NCBI GenBank assembly: GCA_026122225.1 | Contig: JANEZZ010001951.1 | Coordinates: 806,001 to 870,000 of the forward strand | DNA length: 64,000 bases | Direction: 5' to 3' | Source of the DNA: Heloderma charlesbogerti | Taxonomy: Eukaryota; Chordata; Lepidosauria; Squamata; Helodermatidae | Part shown: positions 45,336-56,739 of the stretch, piece after piece | Layout of the letters: each line of letters begins with the position of its first letter | Numbering within the stretch: the stretch's first letter is position 1 | Notes under the pieces: generated by a model | What the model saw: the letters and a program-made list of their open reading frames with translations, nothing else | What the model was told of the DNA's origin: nothing | The model's database searches: none | Program-made: the position numbers and the translations under genes

Positions 45336-45692
45336 CCTTTATTTATTTATTTATTTCATTTCTATACCGCCTAATAGCCGAAGCTCTCTGGGCGGTTCAC
45401 AAAAATTAAAACCAAACACACAATAAAACAATTTAAAATATATAGAACATTAAATCCACAATATAACAATACAACCACAATAAAATCTAGCAGCAGTGCA
45501 GGCGTTTAAAATACAGATTTAAAACAGCAAAGATAAAAATTTAGAAAGCTAAAATGCCTGGGAAAATAAAAAGGTCTTCACCTGGCGCCGAAAGGAATAC
45601 AATGTAGGCGCCAGGCGAACCTCACTAGGGAGCTCATTCCAGAGCTGGGGTGCCACAGCAGAAAAAGCCCTCCTCCTAGTAGCCACCAAAGG
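45336..45692 (-). mobile_element. L2-type LINE 3' end
   Basis: Plus strand begins (TTTA)n, then TTCTATACCGCCTAATAGCC and GGGCGGTTCAC, the reverse complement of the tail at 13232. Farther in, AAAGGTCTTCACCTGGCGCC and GGAGCTCATTCCAGAGCTGG are L2 3'-region words. Confidence 0.6.
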
Positions 45693-45924
45693 ATCTCAAA
45701 GTCCATCCAAAAAGTCTTACAGGAATCCGGTGTAATCCTGTTCCACATATGAGTTGCTTCTTCAGATAAATAATAACGTCCTCAGACTCAACAAAAAACG
45801 CTGTGGCAGTATTGTAATAGTTTTTTGAATGAAGCTGCTTAATCCCCTGGCATAGCTTGCATTTTATCTCATAGAGCTTCACAGAGTTCAAACCACAGGC
45901 TGATAATTTCTCCTGCTCTAATGT

Positions 45925-47328
45925 CGATGAGTTGAGACCACGTTGAAATCGAGGGCCACCAAGGTGGCTTTCTCAGAAATGCTACCTGTTCCACACGCAG
46001 GGCCAGCTAGACAGGCAAAGCTGAGGAGTCTCAATGCATGTATGAGACGGTGGTGCTGGGAGGAGGGGTTCAGATTTGTTAGGCACTGGGGAACATTTTG
46101 GGACAAGCTGGCGCTGTACAAGAGGGTTGGACTCCACTTGAATCAAAATAGAACCAGACTGCTGGCACTAAACATAAAAAGGGTGGCAGAGCAGCTTTTA
46201 AACTAAACCCTGGGGGAAAGCCGACAGGAGCTGGGAAGCATCTAGTTCAGGTTAAATCATCTCAAAGGGATGAAGATGAAAATGTTTTTGATTGCCCAAA
46301 TATAGAAGGGGAGGAACTAGGCCAGGGGTACATGGTAGAACATAATAGAGAACCAAAGGGGCCAACGTCCCATAGCAAAAGATGCACATGCCAGAGGCAT
46401 CTGGGGAGGGATACCGTGTATAGGTGTTTTTATGCAAATGCTAGAAGCCCCCAAGCCAAAATGGGAGAGTTGGAGTGCTTGATTTTAAAGGAAAACCTGG
46501 ATATAGTGGGCATTACAGAAACCTGGTGGAGCAGAGAGAACCAGTGGGATACGGTCATCTCTGGATATAAACTCTATAGGAAGGACAGGGAAGGGCGTAC
46601 TGGGGGAGGTGTTGCCCTGTACGTCAAAGAGGGCATAGTGTCGAGTGAACTAGAACACTTAAATGGGTCAGGCTCTTGCACAGAAGTACTGTGGCTGACA
46701 ATACCAGGCTCCAAAACTAATTTAGTGCTAGGAACATGCTATTGTCCCCCAGACCAGAATGCTCAGAGTGACCTTAAGATGGAAAACGAAATCAGCGAGG
46801 CCTCCAAACAAGGAAGTGTTGCAATAATGGGTGACTTCAATTACCCCCACATTGATTGGATAAATGCATGTTCCAGCCACAACAAAGAGGTTAAATTTCT
46901 CGATGCCCTAAACAATTGTGCCCTAGAACAGTTGGTCATGGAACTGACCAGAGGGGAGGCAACCTTGGATTTAATCCTAAGTGGTGTCGCCCAGGACCTA
47001 ATACGAGATGTAAATGTTGTTGGACCAATTGGAAACAGTGATCACAGTGCAATCAGATTTAATACATATTTAAGTGGAAAATTGCCCAGGAAGTCCAACA
47101 CAGTCACATTTGACTTCAAAAGAGGAAACTTCTCTAAAATGAGGGAACTGGTGAAAAGGAAACTAAAAGGGGGAGTCAAAAGGATTTAATCCCTTCAGAA
47201 TGCTTGGAGATCACTCAAAACCACAATAATAGAAGCCCAGCTAAAATGTATAGCATAGGTTAGGAAAGGTAGCACCAAGTCCAAGATGTCGCTGGCCGTT
47301 GTTAATGGGCAGTGTTAAGGGAGTTATT
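45925..47328 (+). mobile_element. CR1/L3-type LINE, 5' part (ORF1 tail and endonuclease)
   Basis: 45943-46206 encodes SEMLPVPHAGPARQAKLRSL and ends RVGLHLNQNRTRLLALN, the C-terminal half of the SGNH-esterase domain found in ORF1 of this LINE group. 46332-47189 encodes the endonuclease start of ORF2. After 47189 the reverse transcriptase is missing, and the sequence passes to a 3'-UTR-like stretch that resumes after the BovB insertion (50101-50145, TCTGATCCAGCAGGGCTG, TTCTTATG). Confidence 0.75.
46332..47189 (+). pseudogene. CR1/L3-type LINE ORF2 endonuclease domain, truncated
   Basis: An open frame of 285 codons with apurinic-type endonuclease motifs in order: ANARSPQAKM, ITETWW, GGGVALYVKEG, CYCPPDQN, GDFNYPHIDW and GNSDHSAIRF. 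The frame stops at 47187 without RT motifs, so this is an internally deleted copy. Upstream codons without ATG may belong to the same ORF2. It would not be a functional retrotransposon. Confidence 0.75.
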
Positions 47329-50090
47329 GAATATCGACATCTTGGGAATCAGCGAACTAAAATGGACAGGCATGGGCGAATTTAATTCAGGTGACCATCA
47401 TATCTACTATTGTGGCCAAGAATCCCTTAGAAGAAATGGAGTAGCACTCATAGTCAACAAAAGGGTGGGAAAAGCAGTACTGGGGTACAATCTTAAAAAT
47501 GATAGAATGATCTCAGTACAAATCCAAGGCAAACCATTCAACATCACAGTAATTCAAGTCTATGCCCCAACCACTGATGCCGAAGAAGCTGAGGTTGATC
47601 GGTTCTATGAAGACCTACAACACCTTCTAGAACTAACACCAAAAAAAGATGTCCTCTTCATCATAGGGGATTGGAATGCGAAAGTAGGAAGTCAAGAAAT
47701 CACCGGGATAACAGGCAGGCATGGCCTTGGTGTACAAAATGAAGCAGGACAAAAGCTAATAGAGTTTTGCCAAGAGAACATGCTGATCACAGCAAACACT
47801 CTTTTCCAACAGCACAAGAGGCGACTCTACACATGGACGTCACCAGATGGTCAATATCGAAATCAGATTGATTATGTCCTTTGCAGCCAAAGATGGAGAA
47901 GCTCCATACAGTCAGTAAAAACAAGACCTGGAGCTGACTGTGGCTCAGATCATGAGCTGCTTCTTGCAAAATTTCGGCTGAAATTGAAGAACGTCGGGAA
48001 AACCACTAAACCGTTCAGGTATGACCTAAATCATATCCCTGATGAATATACAGTGGAGGTGAGGAATAGATTTCAGGGATTAGACCTGATAGACAGAGTG
48101 CCTGAGGAACTATGAACGGAGGTCCGTAACATTGTTCAGGAGGCAGCAACGAAATCCGTCCCAAAGAAAAAGAAATGCAAGAAAGCCAAGTGGCTGTCTG
48201 ATGAGGCTTTACAAGTAGCTCACGAAAGAAGGGAAGCGAAAAGCAAGGGAGAAAGGGGAAGATATATCCAACTGAATGCAGAGTTCCAGAGAATAGCAAG
48301 GAGAGACAAGAAGGCCTTCTTAAATGAACAATGCAAAGAAATCGAGGAAAACAACAGAATGGGAAAGACTAGAGATCTCTTCAAGAAAATTGGAGATCTC
48401 AAGGGAACGTTTTGTGCAAAGACGGGCATGATAAAGGACAAAGAAGGCAGGGACCTAACAGAAGCAGATGAGATTAAGAAGAGGTGGCAAGAATACACAG
48501 AAGAACTATACAGGAAAGATCTTAATGTCCCTGATAGCCATGATAGTGCGGCCACTGAACTTGAGCCGGACATCCTCGAGAGTGAAGTCAAGTGGGCCTT
48601 AGGAAGCATTAGTAACAACAAAGTTAGCAGAAATGACAGTATTCCAGCTGGGCTATTTAAAATCCTAAAAGATGATGCTGTTAAAGTGCTGCATTCAATA
48701 TGCCAACAAATCTGGAACACTCAACAGTGGCCACAAGACTGGAAAAGGTCAGTTTACATTCCAATTCCAAAGAAGGGCAACGCCAAAGAGTGTTCAAACT
48801 ACCGCACAATTGTGCTCATTTCACATGCCAGCAAGGGGATGCTCAAAATCCTACAAGCTAGGCTTCAGCAGTATGCGAACCGAGAACTACCGGACGTACA
48901 AGCTGGGTTTCGAAGAGGCAGAGGAACTAGAGATCAAATCGCCAACATTCGCTGCATCATGGAGAAAGCAAGAGAATTCCAGAAAAACGTCTATTTCTGC
49001 TTCATTGACTACGCTAAAGCCTTTGATTGTGTGGATCACAACAAACTGTGGCAAATTCTTAAAGTGATGGGAGTACCAGACCACCTTACCTGTCTCCTGA
49101 GAAACCTGTACGAGGGTCAAGAAGCAACAGTAAGAACCAGACATGGAACAACCGATTGGTTCAAAATTGGGAAAGGAGTACGACAAGGCTGCATATTGTC
49201 ACCCTGCTTATTTAACTTATATGCAGAGTACATCATGAGAAATGCCGGGTTGGATGAATCAGAGGTCGGAATTAAGATTGCCGGGAGAATTATCAACAAC
49301 CTCCGATATGCAGACGATACCACCCTAATGGCAGAAAGCGAAGAGGATCTCAAAAACCTCCTGTTGAGGGTTAAAGAGGAGAGTGCAAAAGCTGGTTTGA
49401 AACTCAACATTAAAAAAACTAAGATCATGTCATCTGGCCCTATCACTTCCTGGCATATAGAAGGGGAAGAAATGGAAGCAGTGACAGATTTTACTTTCTT
49501 GGGCTCCAAGATCACCGCAGATAGTGACTGTAGCCATGAAATTAAAAGACGCTTGCTCCTTGGGAGGAAAGCTATGGCAAACCTAGACAGCATAGTAAGA
49601 AGCAGAGACATCACCTTGCCGACAAAGGTCCGTCTAATCAAAGCTATGGTTTTCCCAGTAGTAATGTATGGCTGTGAGAGCTGGACTATAAGGAAGGCTG
49701 AGCGCCGAAGAATTGATGCTTTCGAACTGTGGTGCTGGAGAAGACTCTTACGAGTCCCCTGGACTGCAAGGAGGTCAAATCAGTCCATCCTAAAGGAAAT
49801 CAACCCTGAGTGCTCATTGGAAGGACAGATAATGAAGCTGAAGCTCCAATATTTTGGCCACCTAATGCGAAGAGAAAACTCCCTGGAAAAGACCCTGATG
49901 CTGGGAAAGACTGAAGGCAAAAGGAGAAGGGGACAGCAGAGGATGAGATGGCTAGATAGCATCACGGATGCAATGAATATGAACTTGAGCACGCTCCGGG
50001 AGAGAGCGCAGGACAGGAAGGCCTGGCGTGCTATGGTCCATGGGGTCACGAAGAGTCGGACACGACTGAACGACTGAACAACAACAACAA
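47329..50090 (+). mobile_element. BovB LINE, 5'-truncated, nested in the CR1/L3-type LINE
   Basis: Flanked by the duplication AAGGGAGTTATT (47317-47328 and 50089-50100). The frame opens with NIDILGISELKW and continues to TKSRTRLND at 50077, then an (AAC)n tail. Frames 47312-48115 and 48359-50077 are in the same phase; the only interruption I see is a TGA at 48113-48115 where the other copies have a Trp codon. RT motifs FIDYAKAFD, GVRQGCILSP and YADDTT are present. Confidence 0.9.
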
Positions 50091-50488
50091 GGGAGTTATT
50101 AGATCCTTGGTCTGATCCAGCAGGGCTGTTCTTATGTTATGTTTTTAGGTACATGGAGAACAGTGGAATAGGTGTACATTAACATCCTCAACCTTGAGCT
50201 ACAATTTCGCCTCATTTTTTTTCTTCATGGAAATGGATTGCAACCTGTACCAGCTCCTCTGTCTCTCTGGGCCCCAGTAAAGTGTACCCTTCCCTACCCA
50301 TGCTCGGGATCCAGTCAACAACACAGAAGTCAATAAATGCAGTACACCTGCAGGACGAGGAAAGCAAAGTCTAAAATTCCTTTTCAATATTTTTGGTTTA
50401 ATAGTAATGTTACTTCCTCAACACCGCACCCCCCACATTCCATATTCAAGCCATGACCATGACTATGTATTATCTTTTTGTTGATGTC

Positions 50489-50496
50489 TATAAATA
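50489..50496 (+). promoter_or_regulatory. TATA box of the SULT6B1-like paralogue
   Basis: TATAAATA lies 74 bp before the exon 1 ATG, which fits a start site about 30 bp downstream and a 5' UTR of roughly 45 nt. Position is the only support. Confidence 0.5.
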
Positions 50497-50569
50497 TAGG
50501 TCTGTTGAGGAATAACAGCTCAAATCACAGGCGCAGTCTACATCCGTTCACATTCTAGGAGATGCAGAG

Positions 50570-50774
50570 ATGTCTTCTGGGTACAGAAAAAGTTTTGTTG
50601 ACTTTCTGGACAAGTTCTTAACTGATAGTGCCAAGCTAGCCGCAGAAGATAAGCTGTTTTCCTATAAAGGGCTTTTGTTTCCTATTGCTGTTTGCCATCC
50701 AGAAACTTTACAAACTCTTGAAACTTTTGAAGCTAGAATGGATGATGTGATCCTGGCAGCCTATGCTAAAAGTG
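50570..50774 (+). pseudogene. SULT6B1: Exon 1 of the SULT6B1-like paralogue
   Basis: Open frame from ATG to ...AAYAKSG with donor GTGAGT at 50775. It shares PETLQTLETFEARMDDV with the family. It is three codons longer at the N-terminus than exon 1 of the intact gene. The YPK of the P-loop is YAK. Confidence 0.85.
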
Positions 50775-50883
50775 GTGAGTATCCATCCTGTTTAGTCTGA
50801 CAAAAACGTCCTATGAAAGCTGTACAGTTATAAAGTAAGGAATAAATGATGCTAATGAGTAAATAGATCAGGTGTGGCAATAT

Positions 50884-50903
50884 ATACACACACACACACA
50901 CAC
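50884..50903. repeat. (CA)n microsatellite
   Basis: A ten-unit AC/CA run in intron 1 of the SULT6B1-like paralogue. Confidence 0.8.
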
Positions 50904-52920
50904 TATTGAATTATAAAATAAATTTCATTCCATTATCTTCCTTGAAGATCATGGAAGGAAAATGCCCCATTGTATCTGGTTTGGCCCTTTGATCTCATGA
51001 AATCAAAAGCTAAGAATTCACAAGCAGATTGACATTTCAGTCAATCTGCTGGCATGGATCCTAAAATGGGTTAACCCAGGAACTTCACAGAATGAAGATT
51101 TCCCATCTTCTGCTCCCCCATGAAGCAACCTGCAGACCCTGAAAAGACCTCCGGACAGTCAGAGGGCCCTCCGTGGGATGCCTTCTGTGGAAGGAGAAAA
51201 TCTCATAACACTGGGTGGACCACCCGGTTTATAGTGATTCCCCCCTTCCCCACACAGCAGCTTGATCATTGGGCAAAGTGAGCCAAAGAACATAGGCAGA
51301 AAATTGATTGATTTAGGGGGGGAAGTGACAACCTCACTTGCTCCTGCTGCCACCACTGTTGACAATTCCACCACTGTTGACAATTTTTTTGCCTCACCGT
51401 GCCTCCTCTTCCAGTTAGAACTTTTCTATGTAAGACATTTATTGTCGCTCCTGCTTCCTCACATGCAGTAGTTGCAGGTGCTTTAGATTTTGTCGTCACC
51501 CTCCAGGGTCTCTCACGTGCTTTCCAAGCATTTTTGATTGGGAAAGTCTGGCATTTGGGGAATACCACAGTACCACAGAGAGATTATGTAGTGTAACATA
51601 TAGAAATGCAAAGAAGGAAAAACCCTGGAAAAAAGGTGTGTGGAGGACCTGATCTTAATCCCACAAAGAATCTGGAAGCAGAAGCTACAGTAAAGTGGTG
51701 GGTTAAAAGACTCATCTAGAAAAGCCCATAGTGAGAGCTGGTGCCCTTTGGAGCTGGTGGGGTAGCATAGCTAAAAGTAGGCTTGGCCAAGGAGTCACAG
51801 CAGGCATAGACAACTTGATCTAGTTTTCTCCCTATCCTCTTCACTTGCAAAGGCTCTAAGGACATCTAAGCAATGCATTACAACTATATAGCATCTAACT
51901 AAATGGAAGAAGCATGTCTAAGGGTTGAGTTTCCAGAGAAAGCCCATGTGCACCTGGCCAGGGAGGCTTCACCTTCTCCCATTAGGGAGGATGCAGGACA
52001 GATGAAACATTTAGCGAACTGCCTGCTGTCCTAACTGGGAGGGCGAGTGGCATGCTAAGGGGAATACCTACTCTGACTGGTGATTGTAGTTAACAGCAGG
52101 GATTCCCCATAGCAGGCCGCTTGCCTTCCTACCTGGGAGGGGGTGCAGCTTGCAGGGGAATTCCTGCTGTTCTTTCTGATTAATGACCAGAGATAACAGG
52201 GGGAATTCTTCTCCCCACTAGACCTCAAGGGGAGGAGCCGGGAGACAGGAGAGGCTTAGGGGTGGGGATAGACCTCAGGCTGGATGGGCTAGCCTAGTGG
52301 GCCACGTTGGCCTGTGGGCTGGTGGTTCTCCATTCCTGCCTGTAATATTAGTACTTGTGGGGTAGCCTACATAGTTGTGAGAGTGTCCTTTTCCTGCCAT
52401 GGGCAATGAGCATAAGACACAGGTGGTGTGTAAAATGGGGTTCCATATGCAAATACTGAATGGAGATCTCTAACCTAAAGGGTAGTAATGAAGAGGCGAT
52501 GCTTCAGGCATGGAGTTTCCCCTTGCCAGGGCTCTGGATTGGTCAAGTCAGGATGTGCTCTGATGGCTTGATTAGGTTAGAGACTGGGGAACTGCATATA
52601 TCTGAAGGTCTCATGCTGCTATGTATAACTGGTGAGAATCTTGACTATTGATTAATGGAGTTAGATGTCATCAAGCCCAACATGCAACTTTCTTGTTCTA
52701 GTTGTTAGACCTCTGCTTAATTAGCCTCCTAGAACAAAATAAGAGATCTGGCATCATTTGTTCCCTCTTGCTTCTGGTCTTTCTCATTCTGCTTTCCTGT
52801 CTTCCATTTTTCTTCACAGCTCCAAGTCTTACAGGTTGTCTCCCCCCAAGCAGGTATAGCCAGGTTAGGGGAGGGTGAAGGGTGTGTGTATATGTGTATG
52901 AGAGGGAGGATGGCTAGATA
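50904..52920 (+). other. Intron 1 of the SULT6B1-like paralogue
   Basis: No recognised repeat or gene. Short frames such as 51262-51471 and 51266-51568 overlap on opposite strands and have no family resemblance. Confidence 0.45.
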
Positions 52921-52924
52921 TACA

Positions 52925-53000
52925 CAAAGCAATCCTACGTACGTCCTCTCAGAAGTAAGTCTCACTGAGTTCAAGGTCCCAGGTAGGTATGCACTGGAAG
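52925..53000 (+). repeat. Short 'AAGTAAGTCTCACTGAG' dispersed repeat, copy 4
   Basis: CAATCCTACGTACG, CAGAAGTAAGTCTCACTGAG and TTCAAGGTCCCAGGTAGG match the element at 19625 and 22995. Confidence 0.5.
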
Positions 53001-53267
53001 GAATGGGGGATAAAGGCAGGAATTGGATTAGCAGTCTAAATGGTGGGAAAGACTTTTAAAAGCATTGGCCGTGGAGTACCATTTGGGCTTTGCCATAAGT
53101 AGCAAAATGTTTTGGGCTGGCGCTGATGGAGGTGAGGCAGGCACTATTGGCGTGTACCCGGTGAAATTGTGGATTGTGTCTGTAAGCAGCAGGGGTCCAC
53201 ATGTGCAAGAGCAAGATAGCCATGTGTGGCACCCTCACATACACCACACATGAATCAACTCTTTCAG

Positions 53268-53413
53268 GTGGTAACTGGCTTGATCACATCCTACCCAACT
53301 TGGAAATCACAGCTGGAGAATATACAGAAGAGGAAATAAAAAACAGAATTGATATCGAAGAGGAACTAGGAATGTCTCCACACCTTGAGTTTGGGGATCC
53401 AGGCAAATTCAAG
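53268..53413 (+). pseudogene. SULT6B1: Exon 2 of the SULT6B1-like paralogue
   Basis: Acceptor AACTCTTTCAG, donor GTTAGC, 146 nt, phases as in the intact gene. It encodes GGNWLDHILPNLEI and ends HLEFGDPGKFK. No exon 3 follows within the next 3 kb. Confidence 0.85.
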
Positions 53414-54127
53414 GTTAGCAAAACCCAAAGCTTACTGATACTAAATAATGACTCTTTGAAAGTAGACAGCATCTAATTCACTGTCCAGGACAAGGCTGGG
53501 CAATTTCCTTTGGGTCAAGGGCTACTTTGCATGTTGGACAACCAGTAAGGGGTCACACATCCAAAGGAAAGTGGGGTCAGAGCAAGAAGGGGTGGTGCTA
53601 GAGCCAAAGGGGGGCACAAGCAAAACAAGGTGTATCTCCCTTGTTCAGTATCTCCCTTGTTCTCTGTGTGTCTTTAGTGCCATGCTGACCCCTGCTCCCT
53701 ACTTTTGTGAAGTTTGTCTCTCCCTGCAAAAGAGGCATTGTTTTTTCTGCCTCTTTCTCAGGGAGGAGATGAATTTCAAATACATTTCTAACTGCAATGG
53801 GGAGCCAGGTGTTCCATTTAACTTATAAAGTGTACATAGTGTCCAAGAGGGTTTTCTATTTTTTTTTGTACTTTTAAAATACCCCCTGTGTGCTTGGAGC
53901 TTTGTGGAGCATGTGAATTCTAGGAACTGAAGCAGGGCTGAAAGTCAATGAGCAAAGCAAAGGCGCCTCCCCCGGCTTTTGGGGGGGGGGTTACCTCAGG
54001 GAGCACTAGCTAAAGTGGATTTTTTGAGTGTCTATACCAAACACTCAAAAAGCTGAGTGTTCCCCCCGCCCTTTTCTCCAGTGGTCGATAAGAGCACTTG
54101 AAAACTCCGTGTTATTTTCTGGGAGAT

Positions 54128-54531
54128 CAGGAGCATCTCTACACCAGGGTAAAATCTCGCATTTAAAACAGGGCTTTCTGCTTCCGTTTTAAATGCAGCA
54201 TCATGACGGACTCCCTTTACATGTGCTTCCTTCCCCCCTCGTTTTCCCCCTTATCTGAGTCTTCGTTATGTTTCATTACACAGCCGCTAGATGGCGCTGT
54301 GGTCTAGCTCCTCTTATTGTGGGTTTTCCTCTTCAGTGAGGGAACTCAAGTGGAACTCAAGCACTGTAATTTGATAGCCCATTATCTCCAATCTTTTTTT
54401 AAAAATGGAATAAAGGTCATTTAGTGTGGGAGATTCCCTGGAGGTTGACAACATCATCTAAAGGACCCACAAACTTCCACAAGTAACCAATCTCAATAGC
54501 AGGGTAAAAGCTCTATGTGAAGAAGCCCCAG
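54128..54531 (-). mobile_element. hAT-like MITE, family 'GGTGTAGAA', copy 3
   Basis: Ends GAGCATCTCTACACCAGGG and, on -, GGGGCTTCTTCACATAGAGC are imperfect inverted repeats. GCATTTAAAACAGGGC and AATGGAATAAAGGTCATTTA match copy 1 inverted. It holds an extra CAGCCGCTAGATGGCGCTG block (54283-54301). Confidence 0.55.
54283..54301. promoter_or_regulatory. Possible CTCF-like core motif inside a MITE
   Basis: CCGCTAGATGGCGCTG resembles the CTCF core (CCASYAGRKGGC). It is absent from the other two copies of the MITE. Resemblance only. Confidence 0.3.
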
Positions 54532-54889
54532 GAAGGGTGATCTAAGCTGTGCTAAAAATGTGACTCTGAACTTTCAGCTGAATTGGTTCAGGGTTCTTGG
54601 GGTGAAATGGTGGCAAAATCACATGCCCATTTTGCCTGTCTTTGCTGTACCACCTTTGGTAGTAGCAGGTGTGCTGTTTCCCCCTGAATGTCCCTCAGAA
54701 CGATACTACACAACAACATGATAGTTTCACTTAGATGGGTGTTCTGGTGAAGAGATGGAGGCTGTCAGCTGGAGTGGCAGCTAAAGTGACCACAGGTCCT
54801 GGCAGGAAGTGATACTCAATGAATCATTTACTGCTAAGCTCTTCAAGCCCTTAGCCTCAGGTAAGGCCGTGTGGCAGAACTTCTTGAGA

Positions 54890-55062
54890 GTAGATGAAAG
54901 ACTTAAGGTGGCCATCTGTCCTACTTTATAGAGGATATTGCTCTATTTAAAGACATCTTCTGTTTGAATGGCTGTCCAGGATGAGTCCAGTTGTAAGATA
55001 AAGAACCATAAGAAAGGAGAGAAGCAGAGGCCTTGAAGTCACTCATCATCAGTTAGCACTGG
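54890..55062 (-). repeat. Unnamed dispersed repeat, copy 2
   Basis: The reverse complement of 1970-2152: GTGCTAACTGATGATGAGTG, CTTTCTTATGGTTCTTTATC and ACAACTGGAC in order. Confidence 0.45.
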
Positions 55063-55084
55063 GGCGGGGGGGGGGAATCTTCAT

Positions 55085-55335
55085 GACAATGGAATGAGAA
55101 GTGTGTTGGAGTATTACCTGGATTTTTATGGAATTGGCTTTGGTCCATCAGGGACACACGAAACAAGAAAAGCCAAGTGTACTGAACCTTTAAAATCTGG
55201 TTTTCAGGGGTCACACAGCACTTGAAAGGAACATACTTCTGGGTGGGGTGGGGTGGGGGCAGTAGAACTGAACATTATCAACCTGGCAGGGGCTGCTCAA
55301 CCAATGAGAGAGGCTTATTTCCCACCCCTGTCCAG
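55085..55335 (+). mobile_element. Fragment of hAT-like family 'TGTGTTTCCA'
   Basis: ATGACAATGGAATGAGAAG, ACCTGGATTTTTATGGAATTG (split) and GGGCTGCTCAACCAATGAG match 2355-2620 and 19890-20110. Confidence 0.5.
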
Positions 55336-55599
55336 GCTCCCCCCACTATGATGTTATTATGAACGGAGAGCAACTAATTCACAATTCTGAAGGCTCTCTC
55401 CTGCTACTACATTATCTTCCCCCCTTTTCCTCAATGTGCTCACTTTTGCCTTGAGAAGCCAAAATCCACAATTCTCAAGTGCAGCATCTGAAGGCTCACC
55501 CTGAGAGCAGCCCAGCCCCCCAATTTTGCCCCATTCTAGCAGACTTTAGTATGTGATAAGTTGTATGTCCATGATGTGAACAGCTTCACTTGCTCATTT

Positions 55600-55690
55600 T
55601 TGCAGATCAAGCTGCTGATGCAACTGCTGGTGTTAAAGACAAAAGGGCATGCCAAGCCATTAGTTTCTGGTCAGTTCACAACCCTGCAAG
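55600..55690 (+). pseudogene. Possible eroded exon 4 of the SULT6B1-like paralogue
   Basis: A TTTTTGCAG acceptor is followed by a frame ..LLMQLLVLKTKGHAKPLVSGQF, split in two here, that faintly recalls ILVLLRNPKDTAVSYFHF (position in the gene is right, identity is low). Could be chance. Confidence 0.2.
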
Positions 55691-55789
55691 CAGTTCATCC
55701 GCTATTTAGGGCTTCCTCTTCTCTCTCCCCTCCCCACTGCCCCCATTTTAAAAACTAAATTTAAAATGAAGATTATTTTACACATTCAA

Positions 55790-56640
55790 ATAGACAGTTG
55801 CAATTATTTATTTATTGTTTAAAGCATTTAAAAACATTGAAACACGTCCTAGTCAGGCTTAGCAATGACTAGGTTTACAGTCTAAAAGACATGACGCAAA
55901 AGCATAAACAGATGGGGAAGGAAGAGGAAAACAAGCATACGCAGACACCAGTTCTTGAACTTACAGACTGCTTATAATAACCAACTGGGACAGAAAGAAA
56001 CCGCTCACAGAGAGGAGGACCCAAAAGGAGCTGGTCTCTCAGCAGAATTGATGGAGTGGCCCCAACTCCGGGCCAATCCGGAAGCTCCAAATCGACATCC
56101 TAAGTGTGTGTGTGGGGGGCCTGCCCAGCCATAGCGTGCATGCAATTTTCTGCATAGAAGCGGTATCTGTTTAGAAAAAATTGTGAATTGTCCTTCATAT
56201 TGTCACAGAGTATGAATGTAATGTGTATTGTTGATAATAATTAATTGTATTTCATAGGAGTGCAATTTCTAATAATCTGTGTATGCTAACTGTAAGTGAC
56301 TAGTAACAGATGTGATTAGTTCTCTGTGTATTGTGAGATAACGGTGAGTATTGGAATGTATTCTTGGAAATGGAGGAAGGTTGCCACAAGTGAGTTAGTT
56401 AAGTATGAGAAGCAGAAAGCTGCTTAGCTTAGCATAGATACCTTCATCTAGGTGTTATTGGTGTCAATGACAAACCTGGCTACATTGAGAGAAATAGGAG
56501 TAGTGGTATGACCAGATCTGAAACTTAGGATGAAATAATCAACATAGGGGTTATAAAAGACAAAAGTTTGATCTGATTGCCCAGAGAGATCCTGAGAGAA
56601 CAAGAAGCCTACCAAACATGATTAGCTAAGCTCTGCCAAC
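55790..56640. other. Sequence replacing exons before truncated exon 6
   Basis: 55860-56095 is unclassified repeat-like sequence. 56190-56640 has a TATAAAAGACAAAAG at 56547 and could be an LTR fragment, but I find no terminal repeats or duplication. Confidence 0.3.
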
Positions 56641-56651
56641 CATGCTTGCCA

Positions 56652-56739
56652 GTATTGTAGAAAAAAGCAGCTTCAAAGCCATGAAAGAGAAAGCCCATGA
56701 GAGCCATGGAGCATTTGGAAACATTCTTTTCTGCAAAGG
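56652..56739 (+). pseudogene. SULT6B1: Truncated exon 6 of the SULT6B1-like paralogue
   Basis: It encodes IVEKSSFKAMKEKAHESHG and FCK followed by the donor GTACAT. Similarity to exon 6 of the intact gene starts abruptly near 56650. The sequence before it is unrelated, has no acceptor, and has an in-frame TAA shortly upstream. The 5' half of the exon has therefore been lost or replaced. Confidence 0.75.

Noticed and set aside
51262..51596. Small gene in intron 1 of the paralogue
   Set aside because: Frames on both strands overlap completely and neither has recognisable motifs or splice context.
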